DNA from: Monoplex corrugatus | Lineage: Eukaryota; Mollusca; Gastropoda; Littorinimorpha; Ranellidae | Direction: 5' to 3' | Assembly: GCA_030674185.1 (NCBI GenBank) | Contig: JAPXFY010000026.1 | Span: 58,737,465-58,801,464 of the forward strand | Length of the DNA stretch: 64,000 bases | Part shown: positions 33,448 through 45,165 of the stretch, piece by piece | Numbering within the stretch: the stretch's first letter is position 1 | Layout of the letters: each line of letters opens with the position of its first letter | Made by a program: the position numbers and the translations under genes | Notes under the pieces: model-generated | What the model was told of the DNA's origin: nothing | The model's input: the letters and a program-made list of their open reading frames with translations, nothing else | The model's database searches: none

Positions 33448-33715
33448 CAGATAGACAGACAGATAGATAGATAGACAGACAGATAGATAGACAGATCGGT
33501 AGATAGATAGATAGATGGATAGACAGATAGACAGACAGATAGATAGATAGATAGAAAGACAGATAAACAAATAGATAGACAGATAGATAGACAGATAGAT
33601 AGACAGATAGATAGATAGGTAGATAGATAGATAGACAGCTAGATAGACAGATAGATAGACAGACAGATAGATAGATAATAGATAGATAGATAGATAGATA
33701 GATATAGATAGATAG
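33300..33715. repeat. (GATA/GACA)n microsatellite
   Basis: About 100 tetramers of gata with interspersed gaca and ggta. Confidence 0.97.
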
Positions 33716-34011
33716 TCACTCAAACTAGCACAGTAAAAGTATTGCTTCTGAGCATGTGACAGTTAAGTAGGTCCTCTATGAGATCACAAAGACCATTGAT
33801 ATCCTCACTGTTATTAAAACATATAAACTGAAATTATGTGTTCATACAACCGGACCATCAGACCTGGAGAAGACAGTCCTGCAAGACATGGTGTTAGGAG
33901 TCAGAAATAAACGCAGACCTGATAAAAAAAAATTGGGAAAACAACTTCAGACAGTGGACACATGTGGATGTCACCGCTTCCTTGGCTGATACAAAGAACA
34001 CAGAGAAATAG
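33716..34011. other. Unassigned DNA
   Basis: Mixed sequence between the GATA array and the 60-bp repeats. No domain or repeat recognised. Confidence 0.4.
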
Positions 34012-34533
34012 AGTTAAACGTCTTCAGGAAGTTTTCTGCAATACTCCCAGCTATGTTATAGAGCAGAAAAAAATGTTTTTAAATCATCAGGAAGTTCTCT
34101 GCAGCACTCGGAGTTATACTATGGACAGGTAGAATTAAAACAATCGTCAAGAAGTTCTCTGCAGTATTCCAGGTTATATTATAGACAGGTAGAATTAAAA
34201 CAATCGTCAAGAAGTTCTCTGCAGTACTGCAGGTTATATCATAGACAGGTAGAATTAAAACAATCGTCAAGAAATTCTCTGCAGTATTCCAGGTTACATT
34301 ATAGACAGGTAGAATTAAAACAATCGTCAGGACGTTCTCTGCAGTACTGCAGGTTATATCATAGACAGGTAGAATTAAAACAATCGTCAGGACGTTCTCT
34401 GCAGTACTTCAGGTTATATCATAGACAGGTAGAATTAAAACAATCGTCAAGAAATTCTCTGCAGTATTCCAGGTTATATCATAGACAGGTAGAATTAAAA
34501 CAATCGTCAAGAAGTTCTCTGCAGTACTGCAAG
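34012..34533. repeat. 60-bp tandem repeat
   Basis: About eight and a half copies of a 60-bp unit with ttctctgcagtattccaggt as its core and gacaggtagaattaaaacaa as its joint. The first two copies are the most diverged. Confidence 0.95.
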
Positions 34534-35107
34534 GACCAACACCTGCGTCAAGGGATAGAAGAAGACGAAAACTAAAAATATCATACACAAGTTGATGAAT
34601 ATGGTAAATTGTCTTACAGAGTTTAAGAATAAATTAAGAGTATTTCTTTTTAAAATAATTAAGAGAGCTTGGGAAATGTATGCAGTCTTATAGAGTTTTA
34701 CGATTAAAAATTATCTTACAGTTTGTTAAGCGTAGGTACTGTTTCTTTTGATCAGTTGCAAAAATTTACTTTGTTTACCCAAGAAGATTATGTCAATAGT
34801 GTGTAATAGTACCCATTTCTTTTTCGGTAGGCGAATGTTACTCAGTTATAAATGCTAAGTGATGTCACCCATTTCTTTTATGTTCTCATATGTTGTTGTT
34901 CAGTTAGATGCTAAGTGGTACCACTCTTTTTTTTTCTGTACGCGTAAGTTTTTGTTCAATTATATGATAAGTGGTATTTTGTGTATAATTTTCCTTAGCA
35001 ATAAACGAGTTACACGTCAAGTGCAACTTTCTGTTTCATTTTCGCTGGAGACAAACTTTCTGTGCTACATGCCTTATGCACGCAGACCCTGGTTTACCGT
35101 CTCCTCC
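34534..35107. other. Unassigned AT-rich DNA
   Basis: Contains a loose three-fold repetition around aagtggta/acccatttctttt (34,800-34,985). No exon is supported. Confidence 0.4.
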
Positions 35108-35500
35108 AGTGTCAATCAGCTATCACTCCAAGTGTCGTGGAAAGGAAGGTACACAAAGACCTCTTTCTAACTGATAGTGTCAATCAGCTGTCACTCCAAG
35201 TGTCGTGGAAAGGAAGGTACACAAAGACCTCTTTTTAACTGATAGTGTCAATCAGCTGTCACTCCAAGTGTCGTGGAAAGGAAGGTACACAAAGACCTCT
35301 TTCTAATGACAGTGTCATCAGCTATACCCAATGTCGTGAAGGAGGTACACAAGACTTTTCTAATGATATGTCAATTTGATCACTCCAAGTGTCGTGGAAA
35401 GGAAGGTACACAAAGACCTCTTTCTAACTGACAGTGTCAATCAGCTATCACTCCAAGTGTCGTGGAAAGGAAGGTACACAAAGACCTCTTTCTAACTGAA
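35108..35500. repeat. 68-bp tandem repeat upstream of receptor copy 1
   Basis: About six copies, starting at 35,108, 35,176 and 35,244 (68-bp period), with cores gtgtcaatcagctgtcactc and ggaaggtacacaaagacctc. The fourth copy (about 35,310-35,370) has several one-base losses. Confidence 0.92.
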
Positions 35501-35839
35501 CCAGGGACTTGTTCGCTTCTCAGGCAAGAGTGTTTATCACAGGCACACCACTCCACCAGGAGATGTATGGATGTTTCACCACTAGATGGATGTAACAATA
35601 GATAACGTGAAGTCCTGTCAATTATGCAGAAGCTCAACATAATTATACCACAGTGCTGGGTTTATTACAGTTATGTGACATGACCGTTCGTTTGTTGTTG
35701 TTTTTCCACTGAGAAATAATAAATAATGTGATATCATGCATATAAAAATAACGCTTTATTATACATCCAGGAGTAAAGTCTGAATTGATAACAATCATAA
35801 CGGATACTAGTTTGGTTGTTTGAAACATTTAAGGTTCAT

Positions 35840-38800
35840 ATGTTGCAGTCATTTATTCTGTGTAGACATAACCACAAGGGAAACCATCACAACAACACCA
35901 ACATCAACAGTATAAATGATCTACTGAACATCTATGACAGTTGTCCAGGTGTAGACTATTTCTTGAAACAGTGCAATAATGACATTGTAATCCGACAGGA
36001 GAATGTTTCGGATTGTTGGCAATTTCCTGCAACTGGAGGCGGCGTGGTGTATGGGGTGTGCGACAATTCTACTTTTTATTGTGCATTCCGTATAGTAGCA
36101 CAAGAGGATATGTTGATACGTTATCATATTCAACGTGTAGGATATTGGTGCCAGTCCAGTCCATGGAAAATGGAATCATACAGTGCTTTTTATAAAATGA
36201 GTTGTGGTCATCACTCTCTGGATGTAAATGTTTTTCAAGACAGGCAGCCTCTTTTCGTGCACTTCAACCGTCCTGAAGTTAAGATTGACATCAGTTTAAC
36301 AAAAGGATATGACTTCTACACAGCGTATGTATCAGAAAATTCTGGATATATCATATTACCAAGGTCATGGGGAAGGAAACCCCACCTGTATATTTGGGAA
36401 GATCCAAAAGCTCCCCTTGGATCTGTCACGATGCTGAGCTGTCAGAACTTGCATTATGAAGAGTCTGTCGATAATGAAATGAGGAATGAACCATGCACAG
36501 AAGTGGTTTACACAGAACCTAATGCAGATCACCAGAGTGTTGTACCTGTGTGCAGTAAAGATAATCCATCACCAAGAGTTTTCCCTGTATCAAGTCTTCA
36601 AATTCGTCTTCGTATTCCAGATATTAATCATGCATACGATCTAAAAATACTCTTTTCTTACCATTCTGAAACGTTTCACCCTGAAAAACTCTCCAACGGT
36701 TTATTTAACTGTTCTGTGGATTACTATTCCAGTTTTCAGTACCATTTTCACTGTAACCTAAAACGGGAATGTGAATGTGGACAGGATGAAACAGAACACT
36801 GTCCTTTCAGCAGTCCTGATTGTCAGGGGTTGGTGACTTCACGTGACAAGTGTTACAAATATGTTGAATTAAATCTGAAGATTCATCGTTCTAAAGTGGA
36901 ACACTCATGCTTGAAGATGGGCGGATTACTAGCAACAGTCAAAACAAGAAGTGAACAAGAAGACTTTCGACATCTGTTTAAAAACCACGATGCATTTAAT
37001 GTATTAGTCGGTATTACTTCAGGTCGGTACGTTGTGTCTCATATGTACAGTAAGTTTCGAAAATGGTCTGACAGAACAGTGATCTATAACATCAATCACT
37101 TCATTCAAGAGAAACCATACAGACCATCTAGAACAGTCATGTTTACGTGTATTTCTTCCATGATTCTACAGCATACGATAAAGTCAGTACCTGAATGCAG
37201 TAAGGAGATTGTGTGTGAAACAAAATATCAATCAGAAAACGTGACTCCCATCCAGAGTGGGCAGAGTGTCATCTTACCCCCTTCTCTTGGCTTGTTTACA
37301 CACACACGGCAGACCTTGGTTCAATGTCCCAATGGTCACGTGACACAGACGTTTTTGTCATGTGATCTCAACAGTCACTGTGGACAGTTGATGTATTTGC
37401 AGTTTTGTACGGTCTTGAACACCAGTGCTAAGAAACGCCATACACTGGATCTTGCTGAAAAAAGCATTCCCTATGCAGTCACTATGTTTAAATGTGATGA
37501 TGCCACCACTACAGTGCCTTACACACTGGTATGTGATTTCAGAAAGGACTGCCCAGACAACAGTGATGAGTCATTCTGTCAACATCCTTCATGTAATGGC
37601 GTTCAGTGCTCCAATCGACAGTGTGTTTTACACAGCCTACATTGCAATGAACACACAGATTGTCTGGACGATTCTGATGAAGACAGTTGTCCTGTTGTTA
37701 CCTACCATGAGCCAGTCAGGGAGGCAGACAAAAGGCAAAATCTTATCATCAACCTGGATGGCACAGGTTACTTTACTCAACAGGCCATGAACGATGGTAA
37801 GTCTTGTCCTGAAACTCATTATCGTTGTACAGCTGACTGGTTGTACTGTCTCCCTGTCTACACCCGATGTAACGGATTGTCTGACTGTACCCATGGTGAA
37901 GATGAACAAGACTGTGACACATTGATGTGTCCGGGTTTCTATCGTTGTCAGGCTTCCAGAGTGTGTGTGCATGAAGATCATCTCTGTGATGGCTGGAATC
38001 AGTGCTGGCAGGAAGATGATGAATGGTTGTGTTCCATGAGCTGTACTGATGGTTGTCTTTGTCAAGGTCACTCTTTTTTGTGTCATCAACATTTCTCTGC
38101 TGATCTTTTCCCTCAGCTTCGTTATCTGGACGCCAGTGGCTCAGGAATGAAGGTAATCAGTCTCAGTACCAATATATATCTCATCTATCTAAGTCTTTCG
38201 CGTTGTCTATTGACTGAAATACCAGCCATGAAGCTGTCAAACTTACAGTTTATCGATCTGGCCAGTAACAAGCTGAGAACCGTCAATATGAGTGTATTTT
38301 TGGAGTTACCCAATATAAAAATTCTTATTTTAGCAAATAATCCTCTGTCATCACTTGCAAGTGAAACATTTAGTGTACATTATACACTAAGGAAAGTGGA
38401 CTTATCACGAACACACCTAAACGTATTTGACAGCGGTTCAATTTTGTATTTGCCTCAGATAATTCGTTTGGATCTATCATTTTCTGCCATTGAAATGATA
38501 GAGCCTACTGTCTTTAAAAACATGCCAAATCTTATGGAATTAGACGTGAGAGGAAATGTATTCCCTCTTTTCATTCCCGTTTTTTTTAGAATTACGTCAC
38601 CTGAAATCTATCCTTTCATCAAACAATAGAATTTGTTGTGACAATTTATTTCCTAAAGTGTCAAATGACATCAGGTGTTCAGCACCAGAACCTATGCTGT
38701 CATCCTGCATAAAAATGTTACCAACTGAACTGTACAGGTTATACTTTTGGTTGGTTAGTGTGCTTGCCATTTTAGGAAACACAGTTTGTTTTATGATTCT

Positions 38801-39651
38801 ACCAATATCCAAAACTATGTTCACAGACAATTTCATCTTATGTATCGGTCATATGCTATTTGCTCAGATATGTATGGGAATCCACACCTGTATAAATACC
38901 ATAGCCAATGAAATATTTCATGGAGATTATATGCGGTTTGAAAAAACCTGGACGAACAGTATGACGTGCAAAATAGCTGGTTTTCTTTCCATTTTGTCCA
39001 GTGACGTTTCCATTCTGATCACCTGGTGCATCACACTGGATTATGTTGTTATCCTTTGTTTCAAAACGTGTACATGTAATTTCAATACGCTGTCAACAGC
39101 CATGGCTTGTGCAGCAACTTGGTTTGTTGGAACCTTGTTGTCAGTGATACCTTTCTTGCCTGGACTGTCACACTGGGGTCTTGATGGTCAGTCTGGTCTG
39201 TGTCGTCTGGCTTTATTTGATTGCTATAATTGTAATCAACAATTTAGATGGTTTATGGTTATTGGGCTTTTTCATTTTATTCTGTGCTTGCTGATTATGG
39301 CCGGTCATGTTATCATGTGCACACAAACACCAACATATAAAACCTCTTTTGATTCAACCAACAGAACACTTTACTCGTCAGTCCAGCTGCTGGTAAGAAT
39401 GACCATAGTGGACTGTGTTTTCTGGTTGTCATTTGGCATGACCAGCATCATGTTCTTAAGTGATGTTGCTGTATCAGACAAGTTCTATGTGGCCACTGTA
39501 GTGTTCCTGTTACCACTGCATCGCTGCAGTCAACCCACTGCTTTACATGTGGACGGTTGTAAGTCAACGACAACAACTAGCTCAAGAAAAAAGATTGCTG
39601 CAAGTGTTCAAGTCACGACTGTTGTCAGTGAAAACGTGCAGTCAAAGATAG
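35840..39651 (+). CDS. GRL101-like LDLa/C-type lectin/LRR G-protein-coupled receptor, copy 1 (two frameshifts)
   Basis: Large receptor in one exon-like stretch. First in-frame ATG is at 35,840; the true N-terminus may come from an upstream exon (a ctgtgtag acceptor-like site ends at 35,865), and no signal peptide is evident. Order: Cys-rich N-terminal region; LDLa-like module (CNLKRECECGQDETEHC); C-type-lectin-like domain (CYKYVELNL to IVCE); two LDLa repeats (CDFRKDCPDNSDESFC, CNEHTDCLDDSDEDSC); two more (CNGLSDCTHGEDEQDC); a Cys-rich cap; about seven LRRs to 38,560; seven helices from about 38,740. Frameshifts lie at the eight-T run 38,580-38,587 and near 39,521; past the latter the NPLLY motif and tail read in another frame. 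Helix 2 lacks the usual Asp (FAQI) and helix 3 has LDYV instead of DRF/DRY. The domain order fits type C LGRs (relaxin-receptor-like, GRL101). Ligand unknown; possibly a pseudogene. Confidence 0.82.
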
Positions 39652-39985
39652 TTCTTACCAGTCACTGGATGTTTGCTAAATGTATTTCTTCCAATATACA
39701 ATGAACTCATACATGTTTTTAGCGAACTAATGGATCTAATATTCACATCATGTTTTACAGTTTTCGTGTCAGACCTTGGTTACGTAGGAAATGTAATTTG
39801 TATCAGCTTCTTTCATCTTGATCATGACCGCTTCAAAGAATTAATTCGAGTAAACATCACTATTCGTCATATGCATCAACTGAATGTAAGAAATGTAAGT
39901 AAAATCAAAATGATGTATCAGATTTCGTTTCTGTTTCCACACGTACATAGGACCTTCAGTGTTGTGTAAGGTGCACATTTTATGC
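39652..39985. other. Receptor copy 1 downstream region, no gene
   Basis: AT-rich, possible 3' untranslated DNA. I see no AATAAA-type signal within the first few hundred bases after the stop. Confidence 0.4.
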
Positions 39986-39987
39986 TC

Positions 39988-40025
39988 CTCATGTGTGTGT
40001 GTTTGTGTGTGTGTGTGTGCGTGCG

Positions 40026-40098
<73 letters not shown>

Positions 40099-40440
40099 CC
40101 GCGTGCGTATGTTTGTGTGCGCATGCACGTGTATGTATGTATGTATGTAGATGTGTGTATGTATGTATGTATGTATGTATGTACGTACGTATGTACGTAT
40201 GTATGTATGTATGTATGGATGATGTATGTATGTACGTATGCATGTACATATGTACGTATGCATGTATGTATGCATGTATGCATGTGTGTGTGCGTGTATA
40301 TGTATATATGTATGTGTGTATGTGTGTATGTATGTATGTATGTATGTATGTACGTATGTATGTATGTACGTATGCATGCATGTATGTATGTATGTATGTA
40401 TGTATGTATGGATGGATGGATGGATGATGTATGTATGTAT
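39988..40440. repeat. (TG)n and (TATG)n microsatellites
   Basis: A (TG)n tract at 39,992-40,097, then (TATG)n with tacg, tgca and gatg variants to 40,440. All overlapping frames are low-complexity artefacts. Confidence 0.97.
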
Positions 40441-40556
40441 GGCACCCGTCAGAAACTTTCTCAGCTGCCTCCTCTTTCTCTCCCATTATGTAACACATCA
40501 GTCCCAATTTCTGATTCAGCTAAAAATCTTGGTGTCTGCATTGACTCTACCTCTCC

Positions 40557-41195
40557 ATGAACAACTTTGTTTCTCAAACTGCCAGATCTTGCTACTATCA
40601 TCTCCATCGTATAAGCCTGATCAGGAAGTATCTCTCTGTCGAAACAACTGCAAAACTCGTTCTCTCCTTCATAATGTCTCGCATTGACTATTGCAATTCA
40701 CTCCTGTCCGGTCTTCCTGCCTCCATCATTCACATCCTACAGCGCATTCAAAACAATGCTGTACGCCTTGTACTCAAAAAGAAAAAAGCTGACCACATAT
40801 CTCCTCTCCTGGCACAACTTCACTGGCTCCCTGTATCAAAGCGCATACAGTACAAACTAGACACCATGTGCTACAAAAGCCTCAATAACGCAGCCCCCGA
40901 TTACCTGTCAAGCCTACTTGAGATCTATCTTCCCTCACGTACCCTCCGCTCTGCCTCCGATCCTCTGACTTTTCGCTTTCCACGCACTAAGCTCAATACC
41001 TATGGTCCACGAGCCTTCTCTGTTTCTGGTCCACTCTCCTGGAACAAACTTCCTCTCTCAGTCCGTCAGCAACCTACTTTTGTCTCCTTCAAGTCCGCTC
41101 TCAAAACTCACCTTTTCTCCTCTGCCAAAAATCCTAACTTCACTCAACCCCCTCTGCAGCCTGTCTCCGCTCGGAGGGGAATCACTTTGTTATAA
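40557..41195 (+). CDS. CR1/L2-like reverse transcriptase C-terminal part
   Basis: 212 codons: FIMSRIDYCNSLLSGLPASI, LQRIQNNAVRLVLKKKKADH, ISPLLAQLHWLPVSKRIQYK and YGPRAFSVSGPLSWNKLPLS are the standard end of CR1/L2 proteins. The RT catalytic motifs would lie upstream and are absent, so the piece is inactive. Its stop is followed by the element's 3' end. Confidence 0.85.
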   Translation: MNNFVSQTARSCYYHLHRISLIRKYLSVETTAKLVLSFIMSRIDYCNSLLSGLPASIIHILQRIQNNAVRLVLKKKKADHISPLLAQLHWLPVSKRIQYKLDTMCYKSLNNAAPDYLSSLLEIYLPSRTLRSASDPLTFRFPRTKLNTYGPRAFSVSGPLSWNKLPLSVRQQPTFVSFKSALKTHLFSSAKNPNFTQPPLQPVSARRGITLL

Positions 41196-41286
41196 TATAT
41201 AATTGTATATGCTATGCTCTCTATAATTTTCCATTGCTTTTATTCTTGCTTTTATTGCTTTTATTCTTTCTCCCCATTTATAGCCA

Positions 41287-41287
<1 letters not shown>

Positions 41288-41359
<72 letters not shown>

Positions 41360-41395
41360 TGGTGCGTGCGTGGTCGTGCGTGTGTCTGTTTCAGC
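41288..41395. repeat. (TG)n microsatellite within the CR1/L2-like 3' region
   Basis: About 35 TG units followed by ggtgtg/cgtgcg variants. Confidence 0.95.
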
Positions 41396-41454
41396 GCTTA
41401 GATTTGATTTTGTCGAGATTTTGCGCTATATAAATATTGTAATTATTATTATTA

Positions 41455-41545
41455 TTATGTATGTATGTATGTATGTATGTATGTATGTATATGTATGTAT
41501 GTATGTAGTATGTATGCATGTATGTATGTATGTATGTATGTATGA
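41455..41545. repeat. (TATG)n microsatellite
   Basis: Follows the (ATT)n tail of the CR1/L2-like element directly. Confidence 0.95.
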
Positions 41546-43270
41546 TTATATTTCAACAAAAGCAAGAAAAGCCCTAAATTTTCTAAAGATATTAAGCCGA
41601 TTACCTTGGGGAATGATACGAACATACTAATTCATCTATCAACAGAATTTGTACGATCTAAATTATCCTATGCACAAGAAGTGTTCTTCAGTGCACCAAA
41701 ATATTTATTGAAAGAAGATACAAAGCTTAGACTGCAAAAGTATTAAAATTGCTCTAGGTGTCCCTACTCATGCCTCTAATCTAGAAACGTACAAAGTTGC
41801 TGGAATTCTGCCTCTGAACAACTATCGTGAGCTAGTGACAGCGAAATTTGCAGTTAGAACTACTTCACAAACGGAAAATTTTGTGAGTAAGGAAAATATA
41901 ATCAGGTCTGATGTTGACTTTCCAAAGCGAGCAAAAAGCATTTCATCACAAAAGACTTGCAACATACATATCTGACTTGGTCAAACAGTCTAACATAAAT
42001 ATGGATGAAATAGCTGAGACACCATCAACAACGCCTATCCCTACATGGGAAATGCTAAAAGCCTCTTTTGATATTGATTATACAGACGCTAAGAAATCTG
42101 AAAACGTCAACATTTCGATATCCACAGCAAGAGAACACATCGATGAAAAATACCGTACCCACCTTCATATTTTTTTATATTTTTACCGATGGATCAGTCT
42201 TAGAAAATAAATGTGCTGGAGCAGCATTTTATGTTCCAAAATTTAAAATAAAAAAGTCATTTTTCGTTGGGGCAAACATATCTATCTTTACAGCGGAATA
42301 AGTCGCTATTAATCAAGCATTGCATTATCTAGTAAATCTTAAACCCATGTCTTTCAAAGTAGTTCTCTTTGTTGACTCAAAATCTGTATTATATGCCTTA
42401 CAGTCTTTTGATACAGACAGAAGACCTGATTTAATTATTGAAGTAAATCATCTTATACATCGTTTAAGGGTCAAAGGTACATATATCAGTTTATGCTGGG
42501 TGCCTTCTCACGTTGGTCTTCACGGTAACGAAGTAGTTGACAGAGCAGCTAAACAAGGCGCCCAGAATTCTGATAATGCTATAGAATTATATGTTCATAC
42601 TTCCGTAAAAGAAGCTTACAACTTGCTCGAATCAGCCTCATGGTCTCGATTTCATGAACATTCAAATGAACAGTTTGTGTCACAACAAATAATAAAACTT
42701 ACCGTTCAAAACGTATGTAAAAAATTGCAGTATTTTTCCATGTATCATTTGAAATCGATTGTTGCTGTTCGTTTTCATATTCAGCTAAACGCATTGAAAA
42801 CAAAATATAAAAATGTCAAGTGTATTTGCGGCGAACAGTTCACACTGTTTCACTGTTTATTCTACTGCAAAATGCTACGTTCTTTTTTACCGAAAATGTT
42901 TACTCAAGAAAAGTATTCTGAAAATCACTTCCAAAAATTACATCAGATCAGTCTTTGTTAGTTAAAATTTCAGAATCATTAGTTCACAGTCCTGTTAATG
43001 CCTTACTTTAACTTTATTCGGTTTGTGTTTTATTGTTACAATTACCCCTCACATTGTTGAAGTTAATTGTTAGTATTCAGTTCTCGTTCCATTTTTCTGT
43101 TCTCCTACCTATTAATGTCGTTCTCCTCTGTCTTCCCTCTGCCCCAATCCAACCCGTCCAACCATCGTTCTACATTTTATTTTGTTCATTAATTTTTATT
43201 CCCCCCTCCCCCCCCCCCGTCTAATATCACTTATAGTAAAAAGACATTAAATCAAAGAACGAACGAACGT
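41546..43270 (+). mobile_element. I/Nimb-like LINE 3' portion with RNase H
   Basis: Frame-damaged post-RT text (KALNFLKILSRLPWG, then LGVPTHASNLETYKVAGILP, then NNYRELVTAKFAVRT) leads to an RNase H domain beginning IFTDGSVLENKCAGAAFYV (about 42,170-42,235). It continues in the frame 42,320-42,961 and ends with the A-rich tail gacattaaatcaaagaacga at 43,242-43,261. This is a different family from the RNase H LINE at 2031. Confidence 0.82.
42320..42961 (+). CDS. RNase H and C-terminal region of I/Nimb-like LINE
   Basis: 213 codons: VVLFVDSKSVLYALQSF (catalytic Asp), LCWVPSHVGLHGNEVVDRAA (His and final Asp of RNase H), then the Cys/His segment VKCICGEQFTLFHCLFYCKM. The N-terminal half of the domain (TDGS Asp and the Glu) is in other frames upstream and is interrupted by a TAA at 42,299. 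Inactive remnant. Confidence 0.8.
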   Translation: MHYLVNLKPMSFKVVLFVDSKSVLYALQSFDTDRRPDLIIEVNHLIHRLRVKGTYISLCWVPSHVGLHGNEVVDRAAKQGAQNSDNAIELYVHTSVKEAYNLLESASWSRFHEHSNEQFVSQQIIKLTVQNVCKKLQYFSMYHLKSIVAVRFHIQLNALKTKYKNVKCICGEQFTLFHCLFYCKMLRSFLPKMFTQEKYSENHFQKLHQISLC

Positions 43271-43360
43271 ATGTATGTATGTAGTATGTATGTATGTATG
43301 TATGTATGTATGTATGTATGTATGTATGTATGTATGTATGTATGTATGATGTATGTGATG
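43271..43360. repeat. (TATG)n microsatellite
   Basis: About 20 units directly after the I/Nimb-like tail. Confidence 0.95.
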
Positions 43361-44285
43361 CATGTGGTGTTTATTGTTATTGCCAAGTTGTTGTTTCTCA
43401 CTTATTTATCTACATATCGTTTTTTTCCTGGGAGGGGGACGATAGACTGTGGAGACTGACTAAGGAGTTATTTCCATCATGTTGATAAGCATAAAAGTTT
43501 TGTCTTGTATTGATCAGGGGACTTTCTGTGATGTGAGACAAGTTTATACTTAATGGCAGGCTGTTTACATTTAGTCCCCTTTTATAATTATTATTGTTAT
43601 CATTTTTAAATTTTTATTGTTGTTGTTGTTTGTTTGAAGATATCCATCCATTATAAGTGGCAAAATTAATACGGCAGTCAGTGTTAGTTTTAAAATTCTT
43701 CCTAGGTCATAAGCAACCATTTTCTTTACGAAAAGGTTTGACAGAGTATTTTCCTTTTTCTATATTTTATTGTCCTTGATTGTTTTGTTATCTGCCTTTA
43801 TATTTTCCTTACAGAGGACCGTTCAGCTAATAAGTCACTAGAATTGTTAGGTGTTATGTAATTATAAAATGTCATAAAGGCCTTAAACGTATCGGCCCAA
43901 AATATATTATTCTTCCTGAAATATGAGACTACCACTGGTCATAGTAGTGGATATTATTAAGAAGCGGATACATTTCAGCTGCAGAACTTTCCAATTTATG
44001 ATTTGAGGTTTTAAATTTGCTTATCCATGGAATTTTCAGAGAATACATATATGCTTGTAAATCCGGTATACTCCCCCCACCCCTTGCTTTATGCTTTTAG
44101 TGGCAGTCATCAGATTTTATCCTGTTTTTCCTTCTACATAAACAGAAAACCTAAATTCTGTAGGTGTTGTATATAATGGTCTGGTGGATCCGGCAACAAC
44201 ATCCACAAGTGTATCAGTTTAGATAATACAAGAGACTTCAGAACTACGACTTTACCAATCAGGGAAATGACTCTTTGTGACCAAA
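43361..44285. other. Unassigned DNA
   Basis: No coding signal. The first 200 bp resemble 4,990-5,180 (see that entry). The rest is AT-rich single-copy-looking sequence. Confidence 0.45.
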
Positions 44286-44715
44286 TTTATGGATGTAGAT
44301 ATTTCAGATCTGCTGGTGTGTTATGGATGTAGATATTTCAGATCTGCTGGTGTGTTATGGATGTAGCTATTTCAGATCTGCTGGTGTGTTATGGATGTAG
44401 ATATTTCAGATCTGCTGGTGTGTTATGGATGTAGCTATTTCAGATCTGCTGGTGTGTTATGGATGTAGATATTTCAGATCTGCTGGTGTGTTATGGATGT
44501 AGCTATTTCAGATCTGCTGGTATGTTATGGATGTAGATATTTCAGATCTGCTGGTGTGTTATGGATGTAGATATTTCAGATCTGCTGGTGTGTTATGGAT
44601 GTAGCTATTTCAGATCTGCTGGTGTGTTATGGATGTAGATATTTCAGATCTGCTGGTGTGTTATGGATGTAGATATTTCAGATCTGCTGGTGTGTTATGG
44701 ATGTAGATATTTCAT
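44286..44715. repeat. 34-bp tandem repeat
   Basis: About 12.5 units of a 34-bp repeat with core atttcagatctgctggtgtg and joint ttatggatgtag(a/c)t. The a/c variant alternates along much of the array, suggesting a 68-bp higher-order unit. Confidence 0.95.
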
Positions 44716-45165
44716 AAAACATGACCCCTGAACCCAAGAAAAGTGTAGGGGTAAAAAGGCCATGCATGTAACCTCACACTTGTGTACCATGGTGTACGTG
44801 AAAATTGTAAACCACGGATAATGAAAATGTCGACGATTTCAGACATTGATTGGGTCTCAGGGAATGTTTCAGGACCACACATGCTTATTTACATTTCTCA
44901 ATCCTTCTTTCTGACTTCTATTCATACATATTAGTTTCCTTGTCCATTTGGTTCATAAGGGAAGGGACATAATTACATGGTGTCACACCATCTACATAGT
45001 TATTGCTACATGTAATGATGACACTATCATCTGACTGTATCACAAACCCATTGCAAGAAAATTATTGTTATAGCAATCCCACCTTGAAATTCTGTCATGC
45101 TCAATGGAAACATGTCTCACTTCAACAAGATGTACTTTATTGTAATATTTACGATGTGGACACTT
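44716..45165. other. Unassigned DNA between arrays
   Basis: No supported exon, transposon motif or RNA. Confidence 0.4.

Larger units (their letters stand above)
40450..41455 (+). mobile_element. CR1/L2-like LINE 3' end
   Basis: The C-terminal part of a CR1/L2-type reverse transcriptase (frame 40,557-41,195), followed by a short 3' region, a (TG)n tract (41,288-41,395) and the characteristic gcgctatataaatattgtaa end with an (ATT)n tail at 41,435-41,455. The 5' side is truncated in the (TATG)n array. Confidence 0.85.
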
